64,000 bases of DNA. Source: Pseudomonadota bacterium. GTDB lineage: Bacteria; Pseudomonadota; Alphaproteobacteria; Rickettsiales; SXRF01. Location of the stretch: NCBI GenBank assembly GCA_963205195.1, contig CAUJHR010000007.1, forward strand, positions 41,566 through 105,565, in the 5' to 3' direction. The position numbers were made by a program, and so were the translations under genes. The notes below the pieces were generated by a model that was not told where the DNA came from, ran no database searches, and saw only the letters and a list, made by a program, of their open reading frames with translations. Below are positions 15,300-22,933 of the stretch, piece after piece (position 1 is the first letter of the stretch; each line of letters begins with the position of its first letter).

Positions 15300-17303
15300 T
15301 TATTGTTTTTGCGTGTCTCTAGGCGGCAGGCTTTCCCTTGGGGTTTGTGGGGGCATTTCCCAATTATGCTTGGCAACATGCTCTACAAGCCCAAGAGGGT
15401 CTATTTTGTCTAATCCTTTTACGGCGGCTTTCTGGCGCCATGCTTCAACCGCCGCCTGCCTCGCATTCAGCATGGCTTCCTGCTCCTGTGCCTTAGTATG
15501 GTCAAGGTCGGTTTTGCTTAGTTCCATTATTTTGGCATTGATATTATCCTGCCTGCTGTCTTCGGACAGTTTCTTCTGCTTTTCCTCGGCGCTTAATGGC
15601 TTGACAAATTTAGGGCCAATAGTTGAATCCAGCACTGAATCCAGCCCGGTTAATTCCAGGCCTTTTTCTATGCTGTTTGATATAAAGCCTTTGCTGGTAG
15701 CGTTAGGATCGCCGGTGGCAATAGTGGTGCCAACATATATCAGGTCCTTTACTGTTGCCCCGCCAACCAATGCATAAGGATTTGCCCCCCTAATTATACC
15801 GGCCATTTCCGAGCCTGTGCCTATCGCCTGTGCAGTGGATATTGCTTTCTGGTCAAGATTACCTTCTAAATCCCTATGGTTAGACCCTTCGTGAAGCCTT
15901 GCCCCATCTTCAATAATTACTCCGGCGGCACCAAGCGGGCCAGCTACTTTAGCAGGGGAGAGGTAACTGCCTATGGTAGTTAATAGCCTTCCGCCACCTG
16001 CACGGATAGAATTTAATGTTTCGCTAAGCGATGCGCTTGCTTTCCCAGCCTCTGACAGGCTGGTTGCATTACCGAATTCCACAAGACCGGTTTTCCCAAC
16101 TTTAATAGTTAAATCTTGCGGGGCGGGAGCGGGTGCTGCTGGCGGTTTTTGCACGGTATTAGTAGGTGTGATGTCGCCAAATTCAGTAGATTTTTCTACG
16201 TTAATAGCAGGTTTTTGGACTGCTGCAGAGGGTTGAGTGTTTGCAGCATTGGGATTAGTTGCTGTGATTTTTCCAGCTTCTCCAGCATCTACACCTGTAT
16301 CAATAACATGTGAACCGGTTTTGCCCGGATGTGTCGCAGCGGGAGCCTGAGATGTTTGCTGTTTTGCAGTAGTGGGTTCAATAGTGCCGAATTCGGTTTC
16401 TCCTGTTACGCTGGCACCAGCGCCGCCGCCGAATAATTTGCCCATATAGGCGCGCAGACGGCTGTTGTTAGAAGGCTTTCCGGTGGAGATCACTTTATTG
16501 CCATCCTCGATAACGCCAGTCAGGTTTGTAACCGACTCGTTAGCCGCTTCGAGAGTTTTCGCAGCTTTCGTATATACTTTGTTAGCAGTTTTGTCGCCGC
16601 GCTGGAACCATTTTTTGTTCTTATTCTTCTCGTCTTCTGCTAATTTCAGTATTTTCGCTTTATCGGCTGCTAATTGCGCTTCCTGCTGGGCAAGCTTGGC
16701 TTTTTCCAGATCTTTCGTGGCCTGCTCCACTGCCTTTTCGACTTTTACCTGATCGGCGGGAACGCTGTGGATATTACCTGCTTCATCTACATGTACGCGT
16801 GGATTTAGCCTGTTGTAAGCTTTTTTCCCGCCATAGAGCAGCAATGCGGCTGCTCCAGCGTCGCTGATGCCTAAGCCTTCTTTCTGCTTATCTGCTGACG
16901 GCTGGTCGTTGGCAGGCGGGTTATTAGAAGGTGAATTATTAGCAGGAGGGGTGGCTCCCTGGTTTTCGGCAGGTGTATTGGAGCTGAAGAGGTTTTTTCC
17001 TTTATTGTATAGTTCTTTGCCTTTATTAATGGCTTTGTCTTTCATCTGAGATAGTTTCTCGGTTACTGAAGTATCCGGCTCTACGGATACGCCTGCTTTC
17101 TGGCGAAGCCAGCTGCCCCAGCCGCCTTTTCCGTCTTTATCCTCGGTCCATTTATCGAGCTTGTTGCTTACAGTATCACTGAAGACGGCAGTAAAGCTTA
17201 CAACAGCAAGGATTGCCGCAACAGCAATTAAAGCATTCAGGGCAAAGTCGCCAATCTTTCTCCAGATAGATTTTTCATGTGGCTGCTGGTAATCGTCTTC
17301 CAT
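15300..17303 (-). CDS. membrane-anchored, low-complexity protein of unknown function (pair member B)
   Basis: A 667-residue protein I do not recognise. Order: an N-terminal module with DDYQQPHEKSIW and one membrane segment at about residues 18-41; a Pro/Asn/Ser-rich spacer; a charged coiled-coil-like stretch around residues 185-240; three EFG-centred repeats near residues 303, 373 and 408 in Thr/Pro/Ala-rich linkers; a Gly/Ala-rich weakly hydrophobic region of about residues 445-530; and a charged tail. The start has GGGA upstream. The layout suggests a one-pass anchor carrying a large periplasmic or exported part, but no known family is evident. No cysteine is apparent. Confidence 0.7.
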   Translation of the reverse strand: MEDDYQQPHEKSIWRKIGDFALNALIAVAAILAVVSFTAVFSDTVSNKLDKWTEDKDGKGGWGSWLRQKAGVSVEPDTSVTEKLSQMKDKAINKGKELYNKGKNLFSSNTPAENQGATPPANNSPSNNPPANDQPSADKQKEGLGISDAGAAALLLYGGKKAYNRLNPRVHVDEAGNIHSVPADQVKVEKAVEQATKDLEKAKLAQQEAQLAADKAKILKLAEDEKNKNKKWFQRGDKTANKVYTKAAKTLEAANESVTNLTGVIEDGNKVISTGKPSNNSRLRAYMGKLFGGGAGASVTGETEFGTIEPTTAKQQTSQAPAATHPGKTGSHVIDTGVDAGEAGKITATNPNAANTQPSAAVQKPAINVEKSTEFGDITPTNTVQKPPAAPAPAPQDLTIKVGKTGLVEFGNATSLSEAGKASASLSETLNSIRAGGGRLLTTIGSYLSPAKVAGPLGAAGVIIEDGARLHEGSNHRDLEGNLDQKAISTAQAIGTGSEMAGIIRGANPYALVGGATVKDLIYVGTTIATGDPNATSKGFISNSIEKGLELTGLDSVLDSTIGPKFVKPLSAEEKQKKLSEDSRQDNINAKIMELSKTDLDHTKAQEQEAMLNARQAAVEAWRQKAAVKGLDKIDPLGLVEHVAKHNWEMPPQTPRESLPPRDTQKQ

Positions 17304-17347
17304 CGTATGTCCCGTTATTAACTATGGTTCTGTTCATTATGGATTAT

Positions 17348-17398
17348 GCCACAGATGGGCTATTTTTGTGTGAAGATTTTATGACGCTGTATGTGACA
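17348..17398 (-). promoter_or_regulatory. conserved 51-bp upstream element, copy B
   Basis: Partner of 15209-15259, located 44 bp before the start codon at 17303. The equal length and equal distance from the start argue for a functional promoter or operator rather than chance. On the coding strand the TCACA pentamer occurs twice, 23 bp apart. Confidence 0.6.
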
Positions 17399-17458
17399 GA
17401 TGGCAGATGGGGGATGACGGATGACAAGTTATTGATTGCTCAATATTAATTTTTATAG

Positions 17459-17478
17459 ATTCCCGCCTTCGCGGGAAT
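17459..17478. repeat. perfect hairpin, REP-like, downstream of ffh
   Basis: ATTCCCGC, loop CTTC, GCGGGAAT: a perfect 8-bp stem 15 bp after the ffh stop. It belongs to the same family as 10315-10412 and 44452-44552. No run of T follows on the ffh strand, so it is a weak intrinsic terminator at best. Confidence 0.6.
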
Positions 17479-17493
17479 GACAAGAAAATGGTT

Positions 17494-18843
17494 TTACATC
17501 CCGAATAATTGCCCCAGGCCGCCACGCATCATGCCTTTTGCGCCCAGTTTTTTGAGTTTTTTCATCATATCCTGCATTTGCTGCTGTTGTTTCAGTAACT
17601 TATTAACGTCCTGAACGGTAAGGCCGCAGCCCTTGGCGATGCGTACACGGCGGGAGGCATTAATTAGTTTGGGGTGGATACGCTCTTTTTTGGTCATGGA
17701 GAGGATTATGGCTTCCTGACGCGCCAGAATTTTGGGGTCTATCTTGGCATCCGCCATTTTCTCCTTGAGCTGGCCCATACCGGGGAGCATTTTCATCATG
17801 CTGCCGATGCCGCCCATCTTGTTCATTTTGCGGAGCTGGTCGAGCAGGTCGTTGAAATCGAACTGGCCTTCCATCATGCGCGAGGCCATTTTTTCGGCTT
17901 CTTCGGTGCTTACGTTTTCTGCGGCTTTTTCCACCAAGGAAACTATATCGCCCATGTCAAGTATGCGCGAGGCAATGCGGGCGGGATGGAACTCCTCGAA
18001 TTCATCAAGCTTTTCACCTATACCTATGAATTTTATCGGCTGCCCGGTGACTGAACGCATGGACAATGCTGCGCCGCCGCGCCCATCACCATCAACCCGC
18101 GTTAATATTATACCGGTTACGCCAACCTGCTCATGGAATGTTTTGGCGATGTTCACAGCGTCCTGACCAGTCAGGGAATCGGCAACCAGCAAGGTTTCCA
18201 GAGGATTGGAAAGTTTCTTTACCGCTTTTAATTCGTCCATCAATTCAGTGTCGATATGCAGACGCCCGGCGGTATCGAGCAGCAAGACATCATAGCCCTC
18301 AAGACGTGCAGTTTTTAAAGCACGTTCGGTTATCTGTAATGGCTTTTCGCCGGTGACAATGGGAAGCGAATTAATCTGCGCCTGTTTTGCTACCTGCTCA
18401 AGCTGCTGCTGCGCCGCCGGGCGATAAATATCCAGCGAGGCGACAAGGACTTTTTTATTATGCTTATTTTTAAGGCGAAGGGCGAGCTTTCCTGTCGAAG
18501 TGGTTTTGCCGGAACCTTGCAGCCCCACCATCATCATCACGACTGGGGGAGTGCCCGCAAGGTTTATCGCCTGTGTTTCGCTGCCAAGCAGTTCCGCCAG
18601 ATGGTCATTTACGAGTTTTATCACCATCTGCGCTGGCGATACGCTGGCTACTACTTCTGCACCCAGTGCTTTTGCCTTCAATGAAGTTATGAAATCCTTG
18701 ACCACGGGCAGGGCGACATCGGCCTCAAGGAGTGCTACTCGTATCTCGCGCATTGCCGAATCAATATCCGCTTCGGAAAGAACGCCGCGCTTACGCAGAT
18801 TGCTGAAAATACCGGTGAGCTTTGAAGATAGTGACTGGAACAT
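17494..18843 (-). CDS. ffh: signal recognition particle protein Ffh
   Basis: The SRP54 GTPase that, with 4.5S RNA, brings nascent membrane proteins to FtsY. The 449-residue protein has the N domain, then the G domain with GLQGSGKTTSTGKLA (near residue 107), DIYRPAAQQQLEQVA, the DTAGRL motif and TRVDGDGRGGAALSM, then the Met-rich M domain ending in MRGGLGQLFGM. It is last of three minus-strand genes with yggT and the 2Fe-2S protein, 29 bp after the latter. Confidence 0.97.
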   Translation of the reverse strand: MFQSLSSKLTGIFSNLRKRGVLSEADIDSAMREIRVALLEADVALPVVKDFITSLKAKALGAEVVASVSPAQMVIKLVNDHLAELLGSETQAINLAGTPPVVMMMVGLQGSGKTTSTGKLALRLKNKHNKKVLVASLDIYRPAAQQQLEQVAKQAQINSLPIVTGEKPLQITERALKTARLEGYDVLLLDTAGRLHIDTELMDELKAVKKLSNPLETLLVADSLTGQDAVNIAKTFHEQVGVTGIILTRVDGDGRGGAALSMRSVTGQPIKFIGIGEKLDEFEEFHPARIASRILDMGDIVSLVEKAAENVSTEEAEKMASRMMEGQFDFNDLLDQLRKMNKMGGIGSMMKMLPGMGQLKEKMADAKIDPKILARQEAIILSMTKKERIHPKLINASRRVRIAKGCGLTVQDVNKLLKQQQQMQDMMKKLKKLGAKGMMRGGLGQLFGM

Positions 18844-18872
18844 ATTAGAGATCAGGGGTTCGAGGTTAGGGA

Positions 18873-19181
18873 TCAGGGAAGTTTCAAGCGTTCAACGATT
18901 TTACCGTTTTGCAAATGTGAGCTGATTATCTCATCTATATCGGATTTCGTTTTCGCGCTGTACCATATATTATCAGGGTATATTACAATGCAAGGCCCAA
19001 GTTCGCAACGATCCAGACAACCGGCATTATTCACGCGGGTTTTTTCGATACCGAGGGCTTTAATCCGTGTTTTCATATAATCGCGCAGTTCATCGGCGTT
19101 CTTCTCGGCGCAGCAGCCACGGGTGTGGCCGCTCTCGCGGCGGTTGCTGCAGCAAAAAATATGATGCGCGAAGAAACTCAC
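18873..19181 (-). CDS. thioredoxin-like [2Fe-2S] ferredoxin
   Basis: A 102-residue thioredoxin-fold 2Fe-2S protein, as found alone or as the NuoE-type domain. Cysteines at FCCSNR and RGCC near the N terminus and at NNAGCLDRCELGPCIVIYP match the expected ligand layout and the GP-x-VVVYP turn. Partner and reaction are unknown; such proteins act in electron transfer. The spacer to ffh carries an ATTAG/AGGGATCAGGG-type sequence (18844-18878) like that inside kdpA. It follows yggT by 10 bp. Confidence 0.85.
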   Translation of the reverse strand: MSFFAHHIFCCSNRRESGHTRGCCAEKNADELRDYMKTRIKALGIEKTRVNNAGCLDRCELGPCIVIYPDNIWYSAKTKSDIDEIISSHLQNGKIVERLKLP

Positions 19182-19191
19182 TGTTTGTTTC

Positions 19192-19479
19192 CTAATAACC
19201 TAAGAGGCTGTGAATCAGCAAATCCTGAAGGAAGGTTATCAACAGTATAACAATGATGGGCGAAATATCGAACCCGCCAAGGTCGGGCAGAACCCTTTGT
19301 ATCGGCTTTAAAACAGGCAGGCACAACTTGTCGAGGAAGAACATGAGGCGGCGCACGAAAGGCTGGTAGGCGTTCACAATTTTAAAGGAGATGAGGGTGC
19401 TTAATATAGTCCATGCTACAATGCAGACCAGATAAAGTTGTAAAATAGCGTTTAGCAGGTTAACAACGGATATTATCAT
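19192..19479 (-). CDS. YggT family membrane protein
   Basis: A 95-residue protein with two hydrophobic segments (about residues 5-32 and 70-92) around a conserved amphipathic centre, FVRRLMFFLDKLCLPVLKPIQRVLPDLGGFDISPI. This is the hallmark of the YggT/Ycf19 family, a small inner-membrane protein linked to osmotic or division functions in some organisms but without a defined activity. It starts a three-gene minus-strand set with the 2Fe-2S protein and ffh, and is divergent from the asnB-like gene across a 149-bp AT-rich gap that should hold both promoters. Confidence 0.88.
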   Translation of the reverse strand: MIISVVNLLNAILQLYLVCIVAWTILSTLISFKIVNAYQPFVRRLMFFLDKLCLPVLKPIQRVLPDLGGFDISPIIVILLITFLQDLLIHSLLGY

Positions 19480-19628
19480 ATTTATCCCTCAAATATAATT
19501 TTATAAGTTAGACTTTTACACGAACTATGATTAGTTACCAGTATTTTATGCAGCAACCAAATGATAATTTCCGGTTTCTATTATGAGCATTATTTTCAGC
19601 AATAAAATCGGCGCTTTGCAGGAATAAT

Positions 19629-21428
19629 ATGTGCGGGATTTTTGGTATAGCTGCCAAAGCGCAGCAGGATCTATCGGGCATGGTTTCCAAAATGGCTGGG
19701 ATGCTTGCCCACCGCGGCCCAGATGATGAAGGGTTTTATAGTGATACCGAGGCTATGCTTGGTAACAGGCGTTTGTCCATAATTGATATTGAGCATGGGC
19801 ACCAGCCGTTTTTTTCTGACGATCTGAGTATTATAGCTGTACAGGATGGTGAGATATATAATTATGCCGAGCTGCGGCAGGAACTTATAAACCAGGGAAT
19901 CCATTTTAGAACCAATTCCGGCATTGAGGTGATACTCAGGCTTTATGAAGCTTATGGGGTGGGGTTTGTTTCCAGGTTGAACGGTATGTTTGCCATTGCA
20001 ATATGGGATAAGAATACACATGAAATGCACCTGTACCGCGACAGGATGGGAATTAAGCCGTTATTTATTACTGATACAGAGTTTGGTTTTTGCTTTGCAT
20101 CGGAAATGAAAGCGCTGCTGGGATTGGAAATTAATACAAGGGTGCGGATCGATGCCATACACCATTATTTAAGTTTTAATTTTGTTCCCAGTTGCACAAC
20201 AATGTTTGAAAATATTGAGCAGTTGATGCCTGGCTATGCGGTAACTATACGCGAAGGGCAGGCGCAAAGCTGGCAGTGGTGGAAGCCTTCTTTCGTGACT
20301 GCAAGAAAAAGCGATGCTGAATGGATAGAAGAATTCCGGGCAACACTTTCTGATGCTACGAAGATTCGCTTGCGCGCTGATGTTGAGGTTGGCGCACTGC
20401 TTTGCGGCGGACTGGATTCAAGCAGCATAATTGCGCTTTCCGCACCTTACATAAAGCAGCCTATCCAAAGCTTCAACATAGGTTTTAATGATGCGCGTTC
20501 TGATAGCTCATATTATGCACAGCAGGTGGCGCAGCAATATAATACGCAGCATTATAATGATATGACCGGCCCGGAAATTATCGCACTGTGGCCAAATGTT
20601 ATTTATCACTGCGAACAGCCGCATGGTGACGTTTCATTTCTACCTGCCTATGCGCTTTCGGCGCTTGCCGCGAAAAATGTAAAAGTAGTGCTGTCTGGCG
20701 AAGGCAGTGATGAAATGTTTGCTGGACATGAGTGTTATGCGCCTTTCATGGCAGAACATTCTGGCGATAAAAATGAAGAATTTGCACGCGCATATTTTGC
20801 AAACCAAGGGCTTTATTCGCATGATGAAAAGCTTGGTATATATTCGGAAGGGCTTAGAACATATTTTGCGGCCTTGGACAGTTTTGAGATCATGCGTAGT
20901 GATTTTGAGGATATACGCTCGCTCTATCCGGTAAATAAAATGTCATGGATAGATATGAAATATCTGCTGCCTGGCAATAACCTGATAAAACGTGACCGCA
21001 TGGGTATGGCATTCGGGCTTGAAGCCAGGCTTCCTTTTCTTGATCCACGGATAGTAGATATGGCGCTTTCCATGCCAAGTACCTTGAAGATGCGCTCAGG
21101 AGAAGGAAAATATATATTAAAGGAAGCTATGGCTGGCCTGCTGCCGCAGGATGTTTTGAGGCATCCAAAAAAGATATTTTCAGTGCTGCTGGGAGAATGG
21201 TTCAGGGCGCAGCTTGCGCCGCTTCTTAAGCAGGTTTTGCTAAGTGAAAGGGCAATGAGCAGGGGGTTATTCAGGGATGGGGCTGTAACACAGCTTATTG
21301 ACCTTCATATTGCCGGAAATGTTAACAATACGGGGATACTTACGGCTTTAATGGCACTTGAGATATGGTACCGCCTGTTCGTTGATGGTGAGCCGCCAGA
21401 TGCATTTGTTGAATTCAGGGCTTTATGA
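19629..21428 (+). CDS. asparagine synthetase B-like glutamine amidotransferase
   Basis: A 599-residue class II amidotransferase. Cys2 (MCGIFGIA) is the N-terminal nucleophile. AHRGPDDEG and the NRRLSIID segment complete the glutaminase half. The C-terminal ATP-binding half has GALLCGGLDSSSI, where the usual SGGLDSS loop begins with Cys instead of Ser, and SGEGSDEMFAGH. GLEARLPFLD is conserved. It could make asparagine, but the 4-bp overlap with a lipid/polysaccharide flippase gene suggests it may amidate a surface polysaccharide, as AsnB-like enzymes do in some O-antigen clusters. Exact substrate unknown. Confidence 0.88.
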   Translation: MCGIFGIAAKAQQDLSGMVSKMAGMLAHRGPDDEGFYSDTEAMLGNRRLSIIDIEHGHQPFFSDDLSIIAVQDGEIYNYAELRQELINQGIHFRTNSGIEVILRLYEAYGVGFVSRLNGMFAIAIWDKNTHEMHLYRDRMGIKPLFITDTEFGFCFASEMKALLGLEINTRVRIDAIHHYLSFNFVPSCTTMFENIEQLMPGYAVTIREGQAQSWQWWKPSFVTARKSDAEWIEEFRATLSDATKIRLRADVEVGALLCGGLDSSSIIALSAPYIKQPIQSFNIGFNDARSDSSYYAQQVAQQYNTQHYNDMTGPEIIALWPNVIYHCEQPHGDVSFLPAYALSALAAKNVKVVLSGEGSDEMFAGHECYAPFMAEHSGDKNEEFARAYFANQGLYSHDEKLGIYSEGLRTYFAALDSFEIMRSDFEDIRSLYPVNKMSWIDMKYLLPGNNLIKRDRMGMAFGLEARLPFLDPRIVDMALSMPSTLKMRSGEGKYILKEAMAGLLPQDVLRHPKKIFSVLLGEWFRAQLAPLLKQVLLSERAMSRGLFRDGAVTQLIDLHIAGNVNNTGILTALMALEIWYRLFVDGEPPDAFVEFRAL

Positions 21429-22891
21429 CATTAAACAAAACATTGCAATCGGGCACTTTTGCAGCTTTGTGGATGCTGCTGGGCGGAGTATTTATCTTCC
21501 TGCGCGAGATATTTCTTGCAGCGCAATTCGGCGTGGGGAATCCGGATGCTAATATTGCTATAGCGCTTTTCCTTATCCCTGATTTTATTATATCCTTATT
21601 GATAGGAAGTTCGCTAAGCTCAGTGCTTATTCCCGCATTTTCGCGAATGGATAAAGAGCGGGCGCCTGCATTTTTATGGCAGTGCATAAAGCTGGTGGTG
21701 CCTGTTTTCACGCTGATAGCTATCGGCACCGGATTTATTGCAGGCTCCAGTTTTATATCAATTGCGCTTTTTTCTCTGCCGCTAACTGCTGCTGCCTTGC
21801 TGCTTAGCGCTTACCTTGAACAGAGGGGAAAAATTTTGGCGCCGGGTTTTTCAAACATCATATTCAACGTAGTTATCATTGGGGCATTATGGTTTTTGCC
21901 AGCAGAGCTTATTATGCTTTCATTCATGGTGGTTTTTGCGTCGCTTGCCAGGCTTGGGGTAAGTTTTATAGCGTTCCTGTCCAGCCGCTATGAGCGCCAA
22001 AAAAGCAGTGAAAAGAAAAATGAGGCGGATAAACTATTCATGGCTGCTTACGCGCAAAATATGTTAAGCAACATGCTGGGTATATTTATCCTATATACGC
22101 CATTTGCAATGATAGCATTCCTAAGCCCAAGCGAATTCGCACTGTTTAATTATTCCTTCAAGCTTATCATTTTTCCATCATTGGTTTTACAGGCAATTAT
22201 CCAGATGTATTTGCGGCCATGGTTCGTAAATATCCGCGCAAGAAGTAATGCTGTCGCGCCTAGGGAATATAGCTATAGCCTGAAGGTGGCGTGGGTTGCT
22301 TCCCTTTCTGTTGCCCTTTGTGTAAGCCTTGTTTCCAATGATATTGCCCAGATATGTTTCGGATATGGTAAAATGGCACTACGCGACACCAGGCAAATAG
22401 GGGAATTGCTTGCAATCGGCATCTGGTCGGCTCCTTGTATTGTTATGATTTTGGTATGGCAGCAGTTGTTTTATGCTTACCATAAACAAAAAGCTGCATG
22501 GTTTTCGAATATAGCGCTGGCATTATTTGTTATGCCGCTATGCTGGGTTGGTTACATAATGGGAGATAGCGAAGGCCTTCTTTATGGTTTTGTTGGTGCA
22601 CAGCTTATACCATTTTTCATACTGGCACTTACCGGAAAGATATTTTTATTTAAGGCTAGTGCATCGATTCTAAACTCGGCAGTAATTTATTTTAAAATGT
22701 CGCTGGCTGTGTTATTCGCATTTATTCCTTTTGCCTTTATATATGATTCGGCTTTCCTGAATGAATATGAGAATATATTGCTGGCGGTGATGATCGCAGC
22801 GGCGTGCACATTTGCCGGGCTGTATATCGATAAAACCATAAGGAAAGAAATACATAAAGCCATTGCCAATAAATATATTGCTGGCATGTAA
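21425..22891 (+). CDS. MurJ/MviN-like lipid-linked oligosaccharide flippase
   Basis: A 488-residue polytopic inner-membrane protein with about 13-14 hydrophobic segments. It belongs to the MOP superfamily: MLLGGVFIFLREIFLAAQFG near the N terminus and the LIPAFSRM segment resemble MurJ. It may flip lipid II or another lipid-linked glycan. Overlap with the amidotransferase gene (ATGA, 4 bp) implies joint function, so a role other than housekeeping lipid II flipping is plausible. It ends 43 bp before the sensor kinase, which may be in the same transcript. Confidence 0.82.
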   Translation: MTLNKTLQSGTFAALWMLLGGVFIFLREIFLAAQFGVGNPDANIAIALFLIPDFIISLLIGSSLSSVLIPAFSRMDKERAPAFLWQCIKLVVPVFTLIAIGTGFIAGSSFISIALFSLPLTAAALLLSAYLEQRGKILAPGFSNIIFNVVIIGALWFLPAELIMLSFMVVFASLARLGVSFIAFLSSRYERQKSSEKKNEADKLFMAAYAQNMLSNMLGIFILYTPFAMIAFLSPSEFALFNYSFKLIIFPSLVLQAIIQMYLRPWFVNIRARSNAVAPREYSYSLKVAWVASLSVALCVSLVSNDIAQICFGYGKMALRDTRQIGELLAIGIWSAPCIVMILVWQQLFYAYHKQKAAWFSNIALALFVMPLCWVGYIMGDSEGLLYGFVGAQLIPFFILALTGKIFLFKASASILNSAVIYFKMSLAVLFAFIPFAFIYDSAFLNEYENILLAVMIAAACTFAGLYIDKTIRKEIHKAIANKYIAGM

Positions 22892-22933
22892 GATTAGGTG
22901 CTAATCTTTCAAGGTAAGTGAGGAGCTTGCCAC

